DNA of 64,000 bases. It comes from Gluconacetobacter tumulicola (GTDB lineage: Bacteria > Pseudomonadota > Alphaproteobacteria > Acetobacterales > Acetobacteraceae). Shown one piece after another: positions 7,982 through 15,691 of the stretch (position 1 is the first letter of the stretch; the number at the start of each line of letters is the position of its first letter). Under the pieces are notes generated by a model that searched no databases, was not told the origin of the DNA, and saw nothing but the letters and a program-made list of their open reading frames with translations. The stretch covers positions 62,001-126,000 of the forward strand of contig NZ_JABEQL010000004.1 of assembly GCF_014174215.1 (NCBI RefSeq). Direction: 5' to 3'. The position numbers were made by a program, and so were the translations under genes.

Positions 7982-9475
7982 ATGCGCGCACGGTTCCTGC
8001 AGCCGGTCGAGATTGTGGAACATGTTTCCGACAACGTCCTGGAACCGGTACATGCCGCGTATTATGCCGGTCCTCCGGGGAAATATCTGAATCTGCTGCT
8101 GCAGGCCCGGCAGGATTTTCTCTCGATATGGCGCGTCGGCGATTATCGGGAAAAGGTGTCGCAGATCCGTATCCTCGGACGACAGATCGTCCTGGTGAAT
8201 GCGCCCGAGGTGATTCGCGACATCCTGGTGAAACGGCGCGACAATTACGAGCGCAAGAGCCCCCAGATGCGCCGCGCGCTGGAGTATCTGCTGGGCGACG
8301 GGTTGTTCATTTCCGACGGCCCGACCTGGCGGCAGCGGCGCGCCCTGGTCTCGGACATCGTGCACAAGGACCGTGTTCCCGCCTTCAGCCCCATCATCGA
8401 GCGGACCGCCCTGGAAATGGCGCGGCGCTGGCAGCAGATCCCCGATCGGACCACCATCGACATCCTGCCCGAAATGGCGGCGCTGACGGCGGAGATCATC
8501 TCGCGCAGTGTGTTCGGCCAGGAACTGGGTCATGCGGACACGGCCGAAGTGTCTGAAAGCTTCACGCAATATCAGGCGCTGGTGGACTCGACCAATCCCG
8601 GATATTTCCTGGGGCTGGACGAGGGGCTGCCGATGATGCGCACGCCGGCCCTGCGGCGCGCGGTGCGGCGCCTGCATCATGTGATCGACCGGATCGTCGA
8701 GGATCATCTGGCCGGCCGGGGCAGCCATAATTCGATGATGGAACTGCTGATCCGGCGCCAGAAGCGCAACCCCGAGCTGGGGCTGAACGCGGTGGCCCTG
8801 CGGAACGAGGCCGCCACCATCTTCATGGCCGGGCACGAGACCACGGCGGCGACGCTGACCTGGGTATGGTATCTGCTGGCGCGCGCGCCGTGGGTGGAAC
8901 GGGCGGTGCATGAGGAAATCGCCGCCGTGTGCGGCGACCGTGCCCCGACGGTGGAAGACCTGCCGCGCCTGCGCTGGTGCCAGGCGGTGATTGAGGAAAC
9001 GCTGCGGCTTTATCCCCCGGTGCCGATCCTGGCCCGCCAGAATCGCGATGCGGACCAGATCGGCGATATCGCCGTCCGCCCCAGTTCGCTGATCCTGATC
9101 GTGCCATGGCTGCTGCATCGGACCGAAAGCCTGTTCGAGGCCCCGCACGAATTCCGGCCGGAACGCTTCATGGACGGGGGCCGGCCCGAACCCTACAGCT
9201 ACATCCCCTTCGCCAGCGGCCCGCGCGTCTGCCCGGGCCAGCATTTCGGCATGACCGAGGCCATTCTCTGCCTGGCCATCCTGGCGCAGCGGTTCCGCAT
9301 CGTCCTGCCGCCGGACCAGAAGATCGTGCCGCAATGCCGGCTGACGCTGCGGCCGCGCGATGGCCTGCCCGGGATGCTGGTCCACCGGCAGCGCGGTCCC
9401 GCAAGCGACACCGTGACTTCCCCGCCCGCGCGGGAAAGAGAGATGGCGGCTGTCGGCTGTCCTTACTCCGCCTGA
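7982..9475 (+). CDS. Cytochrome P450, long-chain-hydroxylase-like
   Basis: A heme-thiolate monooxygenase of 497 residues. With the ATG at 7982 the signatures fall at AGHETT (283-288, I-helix oxygen activation), E-x-x-R in EETLR (339-342), an FRPERF segment, and the heme loop FASGPRVCPG with the axial Cys at 417. The AGHETT-type I-helix, the RLYPPVP segment and the HEFRPERF region resemble fatty-acid-hydroxylating classes (CYP4/CYP102-like). No ferredoxin, reductase or fused reductase domain is nearby, so electrons must come from elsewhere. The ATG is favoured because GGGG lies 9 bases upstream; a GTG at 7937 is the alternative. The preceding acyltransferase hints at a lipid substrate, which is inference. 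Confidence 0.93.
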   Translation: MRARFLQPVEIVEHVSDNVLEPVHAAYYAGPPGKYLNLLLQARQDFLSIWRVGDYREKVSQIRILGRQIVLVNAPEVIRDILVKRRDNYERKSPQMRRALEYLLGDGLFISDGPTWRQRRALVSDIVHKDRVPAFSPIIERTALEMARRWQQIPDRTTIDILPEMAALTAEIISRSVFGQELGHADTAEVSESFTQYQALVDSTNPGYFLGLDEGLPMMRTPALRRAVRRLHHVIDRIVEDHLAGRGSHNSMMELLIRRQKRNPELGLNAVALRNEAATIFMAGHETTAATLTWVWYLLARAPWVERAVHEEIAAVCGDRAPTVEDLPRLRWCQAVIEETLRLYPPVPILARQNRDADQIGDIAVRPSSLILIVPWLLHRTESLFEAPHEFRPERFMDGGRPEPYSYIPFASGPRVCPGQHFGMTEAILCLAILAQRFRIVLPPDQKIVPQCRLTLRPRDGLPGMLVHRQRGPASDTVTSPPAREREMAAVGCPYSA

Positions 9476-9527
9476 CCGGCGGCCGGACGGCGTTATCGGT
9501 TCCATGGGAGCCGTATTCATTGATGTT

Positions 9528-9546
9528 CTGACCTGGGACAGGTCAG
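9528..9546. promoter_or_regulatory. Perfect 8-bp inverted repeat after P450 gene
   Basis: CTGACCTG, three bases, CAGGTCAG. There is no T-run, so it may be a regulator site or an mRNA 3'-end hairpin rather than an intrinsic terminator. No factor can be named. Confidence 0.4.
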
Positions 9547-9670
9547 CGACGCCGCGCCTGCCGCCATCCGTGCAATCATCATCGACGGCGCATGTCCCTG
9601 CCGCGCGCGGTGGGGGGCTTTCAAGGTAGCCTCTTAACCTCAGGTTATGAGAGATGGTTGTTTTTGATTG

Positions 9671-9700
9671 TTGACGGTCAATATTATTGAATCGTAACAT
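9671..9700 (+). promoter_or_regulatory. Candidate sigma-70-type promoter for TonB receptor
   Basis: TTGACG (9671-9676), an 18-base spacer and TAACAT (9695-9700) inside the only A/T-rich patch between the P450 and the receptor. The -35 matches 5 of 6 and the -10 matches 4 of 6 consensus bases. Predicted by eye only. Confidence 0.4.
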
Positions 9701-9828
9701 TGCAGTAATCTAACAAAGTCTATTCAGACAAATAGTTGACGCGGCATGGCTCATCCGGCGCCGGGCGGTCGGATCGGGCCGGAGGAGTGCCGTGTCGGCA
9801 TGTTGCGCATCTGGCAGGAGAAGACGAA

Positions 9829-12354
9829 ATGACTGTTCGGCGGTGGTCGACGCAGGGCCCGCGTATCAGGGCCGGGTTGCTTCGCACAACGGCGATCGCG
9901 GGCCTTGCGGTGGTTTCGGTCGTTTCCTCGGCGGGCGCCGAGGTCGTGAGGCCTGCGCATAAGCTGCATGCGAAGAAGGCGCATCCCGGCACGGCGGCAC
10001 AGCCTGCCACGTCCATTGCCATGCGGCCTGCTGCCGTGCAGCATCCCCGCCGTGCCGCGCCGGTTCATGACGACCCGGAAGCGATCCAGGTCGAGGCATC
10101 GCGCGTCCGCAGCCACGGCGCCGAGGTTGCCGTCACGCGTGCGGTGATGGATCGCTTCGTTGCCGGCACGAACCCGATGCAGATTCTCTCCCTGACGACA
10201 CCGGGGGCCAATTTCGCTTCGACCGATGCCTTCGGCCTGGATACGTACGGCAATACGTTCTACGTGCGCGGCTTTACCCAGATGCAGATCGGCGCGACGC
10301 TGGACGGCATTCCGCTCGGCACCCAGGGCTTCGCCAATAACAACGGCGTGTCGATTACCCAGGCAATGATCCAGGACGATCTGGCGGGCATGACGATGTC
10401 GCAGGGGGCCGGCGCGCTGGATTCGTTCTCGGCGCAGAATCTCGGCGGCGCGATGACCTACACGACCTCCGACCCCAAGGACAAGGCCGGCGGCAAGATC
10501 AGCCAGACATTCGGCAGCTACAATGCCTATCGCACCTATGGGCGCGTGGACAGCGGCATATTGAACCCGACCGGCACCAAATTCTATGCCTCCTTCGCCC
10601 GCACCAATACGAATCTGTGGAAAGGGCAGGGCTATCAAAGCGAATTGCAGGCCGATGCCAAGGTCGTGCAGCCGGTCGGCGACCGGGGCAGGATAACCGC
10701 CTTCTTCGGCTACGGTAATTTCACGCAGGGAAATTACCTGACCATGACGAAGAACATGTGGCAGAAGATGGGCCGCTATTCGACCTATCTGAAGCCGGAT
10801 TACGAAAAGGCCAAGCTCTGGGCCTATTATGCGCAATATACCAGTGATGTCCCGCCGGGCTACGAGGGTATCCTGTCCAATGACGAGATCGGCGATTATG
10901 CCTGGGATGCTTCCCAGGTGCAGCGTACCTATCTCTCGGCGGTCACGGGACATTTCGACCTGTTCAAGAATGTCGCCTCCGACACGGTCGCCTATGGCGA
11001 TATCAGCAGCGCCATCCATGGCGGCACCAATAATTTCGTGACCTCGCCCAGCTACGGGGTGCCCGCCCTGCTGGCCGACGGCACGGTCTCGGGCGTGCCG
11101 ATGGCCTTGCAGATGGCCCATGCCGCCATGCGCCGCCTGGGCTTCACGCAGAAATTCTCGATCGAGGCGCCGCACAACAACCATATCGATACCGGCCTGT
11201 GGTACGAGAACAACCAGTGGATCTATAACCAGCGCCTGTATGAGGATTATCTGCACGACGCGCATAACTGGAACTCGGACTTCAAGCCCAGCCAGGCCCA
11301 TACGTGGTATGACGATACGTACAACACCAATACGTTCCAGTTCTTCCTGCAGGATCGCTGGACGATCATCCCCGGCATGACCCTGCTGGCCGGGTTCAAA
11401 TCCCTGACCCAGACGACCCATGGCGGCACGAAGAAGGATTTCACCAGCCAGCTCGATGCCGAAGGCTGGAACACCTATTATCGTCATGCCGCAACCGGAA
11501 CGCTGACCGCGTCGTCGGCCTTCCTGCCCCATTTCAACTTCGATTACCATTTTCTCGATCATCACGAATTCTACTGGGATATCGCCGAGAATATGCGCGC
11601 CTACGATTATTACTCGCAGTCGGGGAGCGGAACGGCGTGGGGCGGCCTGGGAAATGCCAGGCTGACCGCCCAGCAGGTCTTCGATGCGAATACGAAGGTG
11701 CTGCGGCCGGAACGGACATGGAACTATATCGTCGGATACCGGTATGATTCGCGCATCTTCTCGGGAACGGTCGATTTCTATCATACCGATTACTACAACC
11801 GCCTGGCCTCCATCACCGAAGGCAGTTCCGCGACGGCGCACAGCGCGTATCTGAATGTCGGGCGGGAGACCATGAACGGGGCGGATGTCATGGCGACGGT
11901 CCGCCCTGTGCGGGGGCTGGAAATCACCAACAGCTTCAGTTGGAACGACGCGCAATATCAAAGCCGTTCCATCAATTATGGCGGCACGACATACAGCCTG
12001 AAGGGCAAGCACCAGGTCTATTATCCGAAGTTCATGTACAAGGCGAACCTGAACTATACCTGGCGCCAGGTGATGTTCAATTTCAACGCGAATTATATCA
12101 GCTCGCGCCCAATGACCTATCTCAATGACCAGTCCATCCCGGCCTACTGGGTGACGAACCTCAACCTGGCCTATAATTTCGGCCGGATCGGCTTCGCGCA
12201 GAATCTCAAGGCCACCCTGGGGGTCACCAACCTGTTCGACAAGAATTACATCGGCGGTGTCTATGGCGCGGCGTCGGTTTCGGGCGATGACAATGCCAAT
12301 CTGTTCGTCGCGGCGCCGCGCGAATATTATGGCACCATCTCGGCTGAATTCTGA
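9829..12354 (+). CDS. TonB-dependent outer-membrane receptor
   Basis: An 841-residue outer-membrane transporter. The start at 9829 gives an Arg-rich n-region, a hydrophobic core and a cleavage site near AGAEV, i.e. a signal peptide. A Lys/His/Ala-rich linker follows, then a TonB-box-like segment (EAIQVEASR) and a plug containing NTFYVRGFTQMQIGATLDG and QGAGALDSFSAQNLGG. The rest is beta-barrel and ends with the usual C-terminal Phe (ISAEF). The gene heads a same-strand cluster with an amino acid ester hydrolase, a redoxin/2OG-oxygenase fusion and a second receptor. No siderophore-specific feature (FecA-type secretin domain) is seen, so the ligand is unknown. An in-frame extension upstream to 9736 lacks a ribosome site. 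Confidence 0.9.
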   Translation: MTVRRWSTQGPRIRAGLLRTTAIAGLAVVSVVSSAGAEVVRPAHKLHAKKAHPGTAAQPATSIAMRPAAVQHPRRAAPVHDDPEAIQVEASRVRSHGAEVAVTRAVMDRFVAGTNPMQILSLTTPGANFASTDAFGLDTYGNTFYVRGFTQMQIGATLDGIPLGTQGFANNNGVSITQAMIQDDLAGMTMSQGAGALDSFSAQNLGGAMTYTTSDPKDKAGGKISQTFGSYNAYRTYGRVDSGILNPTGTKFYASFARTNTNLWKGQGYQSELQADAKVVQPVGDRGRITAFFGYGNFTQGNYLTMTKNMWQKMGRYSTYLKPDYEKAKLWAYYAQYTSDVPPGYEGILSNDEIGDYAWDASQVQRTYLSAVTGHFDLFKNVASDTVAYGDISSAIHGGTNNFVTSPSYGVPALLADGTVSGVPMALQMAHAAMRRLGFTQKFSIEAPHNNHIDTGLWYENNQWIYNQRLYEDYLHDAHNWNSDFKPSQAHTWYDDTYNTNTFQFFLQDRWTIIPGMTLLAGFKSLTQTTHGGTKKDFTSQLDAEGWNTYYRHAATGTLTASSAFLPHFNFDYHFLDHHEFYWDIAENMRAYDYYSQSGSGTAWGGLGNARLTAQQVFDANTKVLRPERTWNYIVGYRYDSRIFSGTVDFYHTDYYNRLASITEGSSATAHSAYLNVGRETMNGADVMATVRPVRGLEITNSFSWNDAQYQSRSINYGGTTYSLKGKHQVYYPKFMYKANLNYTWRQVMFNFNANYISSRPMTYLNDQSIPAYWVTNLNLAYNFGRIGFAQNLKATLGVTNLFDKNYIGGVYGAASVSGDDNANLFVAAPREYYGTISAEF

Positions 12355-12364
12355 TGCCGGTCGC

Positions 12365-12389
12365 AGGCCGGGCCCGCATGGCCCGGCCT
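12365..12389 (+). terminator. GC-rich hairpin between TonB receptor and ester hydrolase
   Basis: A perfect 10-bp stem (AGGCCGGGCC / GGCCCGGCCT) with a 5-base loop, 10 bases after the receptor stop. Only TTCT follows, so it may be a weak terminator or a processing/stabilising hairpin that sets the receptor:hydrolase ratio. Confidence 0.55.
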
Positions 12390-12423
12390 TCTGTCCCAGC
12401 CTGCGCCCGAGGATGAGCGTCGC

Positions 12424-14349
12424 GTGAGAAAGATCCTGCTGCTTTCGGCCTGTCTTGCCATCCTGCCATGGGCGGCCATGGCGGGGGAGCCTTCCGCCCC
12501 CGGCGGCGGTATCGCCCCCGACATGCCGGACCATTTCCAGGTGGAGGATGCCAGCTTCGATCATGTCCGTCGGGATGTGATGATTCCCATGCGGGACGGT
12601 GCGAAGCTGCATACGGTCATCATCATTCCCAAGGGGGCCCATGGTGCGCCGATCCTGCTGACGCGCACCCCCTATAATGCCGACCACATGGTCGCCTTCG
12701 CTTCCAGCGGCAATATGGGGCCGATGCTGGAAGGCTATGACAACATGCCGGATGTGATCGCCGATGGCGGGTATATCCGCGTCATCCAGGATGTGCGGGG
12801 CAAATACGGGTCGGAGGGGCGGTATGTGATGAACCGCCCGCTGCGCGGCCCGCTGAACGGTACCTCGGTCGACCATGCCACCGACACCTGGGACACCATC
12901 GAATGGCTGGTGCATAACCTGCCTGAAAGCAACGGCAAGGTCGGCATCATCGGCGTATCCTATGACGGCTATACCGCCATCACGGCGCTGTTCCATCCGC
13001 ATCCGGCGCTGAAGGTCTCGGTGCCGATGAATCCGATGGTCGATGGCTGGATGGGCGACGACTGGTTCCATAACGGCGCGTTCCGCGAGGAAATGCTGCC
13101 CTATATCTACGAACAGGACGGCACGCCGAAGAATACGGCCCCATGGTGGGCGAGCCAGTACGATTCCTATGACGTCTTCCTGCGGGCGGGGTCGGCCGGG
13201 GCGGCGGGCCGCGTGCGCGGCATGGACCAGATCGGCTTCTTCCGCCAGATCCTGGCCCATCCGGCCTATGACGATTGGTGGCAGCAACAGGCGCTGGACC
13301 GGCTGCTGCCGCGCGAGGGGCTGACGGTGCCGACGCTGCTGGTCCATAGCCTGTGGGACCAGGAGGATAATTACGGCGCCATTGCCCTCTATTATGCGTT
13401 GGAAAAAGATCCGGCGGCGGCGTCGCGCCTCTGGCTGGCCGTCGGCCCGTGGAACCATGGCGGCGAGATCCGCGAGGCCAGCACGCTGGGGCCGGTCAAG
13501 CTGCGGTCCGACACCGGCCTGTATTTTCGCAGGAATATTCTGGAACCGTTCCTGGCCCATTACCTCAAGGATGGCAGCGTCCCGCTGCCCGCGCGCGTCA
13601 CGGCGTTCCGTACCGGTGACAATATATGGGAGAACGCGGACGCGTTGCCGCCACGGGGCTGCGCTTCGGGCTGTACCACGCTGCATCTCGAACCCGGCCA
13701 GGGGCTCGGCGCGCAGGCGCCGGGCGTCGATGCGGGGGTTGCGCGCTATGTGTCCGACCCCGATCATCCGGTGCCCTATGTGGCGCGCCCCATCGTCTCG
13801 AAGGGGCGTCCGGGCTCGAACTGGCGGGACTGGCTGGCGACCGACCAGCGCAACATGGCCGCGCGCCCCGACGTACTGAGCTTTACCTCGCCGGTGCTGA
13901 CGGCGCCGTTCGTCGTCCGTGGCCAGCCGCATATGCATCTGACGGCCACCACCACGGGCACCGACGGCGATTTCGTCGTGAAGCTGATCGACGTCTATCC
14001 GGATGAAGTGGCCGATCAGCCCGAAATGGGCGGGTATCAGCTCATGATCAGCGCGGACATCCTGCGCGGCCGCTATCGCGAGAGTTTCGCGCAGCCGCAT
14101 CCCATTCCGGCCAATGTCGCGCAGGCCTATGACATGGTGCTGCCGCTGGCGAACCATACGTTCCTGCCGGGGCATCGGATCATGATCCAGATCCAGTCAA
14201 GCTGGTTCCCGCTCTATGACCGCAATCCGCAGACCTATGTGGAGAATATCTTCCTCGCCCCGAAGGAGGCCTATCGTCCGGCCACGGTCAGCGTCGATCT
14301 CGCCCGGAGCTGGCTGGAGGTTCACGGGGCCCCGGTGAAGGGGCCCTGA
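12424..14349 (+). CDS. Alpha-amino acid ester hydrolase (CocE/NonD family), exported
   Basis: A 641-residue alpha/beta hydrolase with a jelly-roll C-terminal domain, of the type that hydrolyses esters and amides with an alpha-amino group and accepts beta-lactam antibiotics. A signal peptide ends near AMAGE (residue 21). The nucleophile motif GVSYDG puts Ser at 179, with Asp312 (in WDQED) and His345 (in GPWNHGG). The spacings 133 and 33 equal those I recall for the Xanthomonas citri enzyme (Ser174, Asp307, His340). The carboxylate cluster that binds the substrate amino group also lines up: Asp213, Glu314, Asp315. The GTG start is supported by a GAGG site and the signal peptide. It lies 69 bases after a TonB receptor gene. 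The physiological substrate is unknown. Confidence 0.88.
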   Translation: MRKILLLSACLAILPWAAMAGEPSAPGGGIAPDMPDHFQVEDASFDHVRRDVMIPMRDGAKLHTVIIIPKGAHGAPILLTRTPYNADHMVAFASSGNMGPMLEGYDNMPDVIADGGYIRVIQDVRGKYGSEGRYVMNRPLRGPLNGTSVDHATDTWDTIEWLVHNLPESNGKVGIIGVSYDGYTAITALFHPHPALKVSVPMNPMVDGWMGDDWFHNGAFREEMLPYIYEQDGTPKNTAPWWASQYDSYDVFLRAGSAGAAGRVRGMDQIGFFRQILAHPAYDDWWQQQALDRLLPREGLTVPTLLVHSLWDQEDNYGAIALYYALEKDPAAASRLWLAVGPWNHGGEIREASTLGPVKLRSDTGLYFRRNILEPFLAHYLKDGSVPLPARVTAFRTGDNIWENADALPPRGCASGCTTLHLEPGQGLGAQAPGVDAGVARYVSDPDHPVPYVARPIVSKGRPGSNWRDWLATDQRNMAARPDVLSFTSPVLTAPFVVRGQPHMHLTATTTGTDGDFVVKLIDVYPDEVADQPEMGGYQLMISADILRGRYRESFAQPHPIPANVAQAYDMVLPLANHTFLPGHRIMIQIQSSWFPLYDRNPQTYVENIFLAPKEAYRPATVSVDLARSWLEVHGAPVKGP

Positions 14350-14445
14350 TCGTTCGCTGTCTGGGGGGCGCTTTTTCTCTCTTGTGCATCCGGTACCGCT
14401 TCGCGCAGATTTCGTGCCTGCGGGTTCGCGGCGAAGGATTATGGC

Positions 14446-15477
14446 ATGAACAGGCGGTTCCTCGCCCCCGGTGATCCGGCTCCGTGGTTCACCCAGCGCT
14501 GCACCACGCCGTCGGGCCGGTACAGTTTCGACATGGCGGCCGGTCGTTACAACCTGCTCTATTTCTTTCCATCCGCCGCCGGTGCCGATATCGGCGAACG
14601 CCTGGTACATCTGGCCGGCGATCCTGTCTTCGACGGGGTACGCTGCCAGCTCTTCGGCGTCAGCGCCGATTCGGACGACGAGCTGTCGGGGCGGCGGCGC
14701 GCGCCGCCGCCGGGGGTACGGCATTTCCTGGATGCGGACCGGCTGGTCGCCGGCTATTATGGCGTGCCGGCCGGGGGCAGGAGTCTGGTGCTGGTGGACC
14801 CCATGCTGCGAATCGCCGCGATCGCGGACGATGAACCCTCCTCGATCAGGCAGGTCTTGTCCTTCCTGCGGCACCTCCCGGACGCCCTGGCCGTGCAACG
14901 GCAGGTACCGACGCCCGCCCTGATGCTGCCCGACGTGCTGGAGCCCGCGCTCTGCGAGATGCTCATCCGCTATTTCCATGCGCAGGCCAGCGTGCAGTCG
15001 GCCATCTTTACCGAGCAGGAACCGGGGCGCTCCCTGCCTGTGACGGATATCGGCTTCAAGAGCCGGCGGGACTGCGTGCTGCGCGATCCGGCGCTGGTCG
15101 CCCAGCTTCAGCATCGTGTCATACATCGTATCGTTCCAGAAATATCAAAATATTTCCAGTTCCAGGTCACGCGCATGGAACGCATGATCGTGGCCTGTTA
15201 TGACGCCGCCGATCATGGGTGCTTCGGCCCGCACCGTGACAATACGGTTACGGCCACGGCCCATCGCCGCTTCGCCGTCTCGATCAATCTCAATGACGAT
15301 TTCGAGGGGGGCGGGCTGAGCTTTCCGGAAATCGGTCCGGCGCGATATACAGCCCCCCTGGGCGGGGCGATCGTGTTTTCCTGCTCGGTCCTTCATGCGG
15401 TCGCCCCTGTGACGCGGGGCCGCCGCTATGCCTGCCTTCCCTTTCTCCACGACGCGCCGGGGGCTGCGAGGGCCTGA
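14446..15477 (+). CDS. Redoxin-like domain fused to 2-oxoglutarate/Fe(II) dioxygenase
   Basis: A 343-residue protein with two parts. Residues 1-150 look like a peroxiredoxin fold (APGDPAPWF start, NLLYFFPS strand, VLVDPMLRIAAI), but the peroxidatic Cys expected after the FFP strand is absent (FFPSAAGADIG), so this domain is probably inactive or structural. Residues 160-335 form a prolyl-4-hydroxylase-like dioxygenase: Fe ligands His263 and Asp265 (PHRDN) and His317 (LHAV), with the 2-oxoglutarate Arg at 327. It would hydroxylate a peptide or small molecule, and is cytosolic (no signal peptide). It sits between the ester hydrolase and a second TonB receptor; PKHD-type oxygenases are known neighbours of TonB receptors. 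Confidence 0.78.
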   Translation: MNRRFLAPGDPAPWFTQRCTTPSGRYSFDMAAGRYNLLYFFPSAAGADIGERLVHLAGDPVFDGVRCQLFGVSADSDDELSGRRRAPPPGVRHFLDADRLVAGYYGVPAGGRSLVLVDPMLRIAAIADDEPSSIRQVLSFLRHLPDALAVQRQVPTPALMLPDVLEPALCEMLIRYFHAQASVQSAIFTEQEPGRSLPVTDIGFKSRRDCVLRDPALVAQLQHRVIHRIVPEISKYFQFQVTRMERMIVACYDAADHGCFGPHRDNTVTATAHRRFAVSINLNDDFEGGGLSFPEIGPARYTAPLGGAIVFSCSVLHAVAPVTRGRRYACLPFLHDAPGAARA

Positions 15478-15506
15478 CGCACCCGGCCTTCACTCACCCA
15501 TAATGA

Positions 15507-15518
15507 TGCAAATTTGCA
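15507..15518. promoter_or_regulatory. Perfect 12-bp palindrome upstream of second TonB receptor
   Basis: TGCAAATTTGCA lies 174 bases before the receptor ATG, embedded in an A/T-rich context beginning TAATGA. The layout recalls Fur-like or other metal-regulator sites but does not match a Fur box well. Assignment as an operator is inference. Confidence 0.35.
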
Positions 15519-15691
15519 ACAGGATTCGGTCAAGGCGATCGACCATGAGAATGGCAGTTGCTTGCGAAAGCTGGCTGCTGATACGAGCTTGACGGAGTGG
15601 TCAGGTTTTCCGGAATTATTGTGGATTTTCGATGATTTCGGGGATTTTGTTTGCTTCTTCCCTTCATGATAAGAAAAAGGCCGTCCTGTAC

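Larger units (their letters stand above)
9476..9828. other. 353-base intergenic region upstream of TonB receptor
   Basis: No gene is credible here. It contains a 19-bp palindrome at 9528-9546, an A/T-rich patch at 9650-9735 with a candidate promoter (9671-9700), and a strong ribosome site (GGAGA) just before the receptor ATG at 9829. Confidence 0.5.

Noticed and set aside
9751-14175. Very long minus-strand open frame (about 1,470 codons) opposite the TonB receptor and ester hydrolase genes
   Set aside because: Its translation is Arg/His/Gly/Asp-rich with no family pattern, and both plus-strand genes under it have clear signal peptides and catalytic motifs. High GC makes such antisense frames common.
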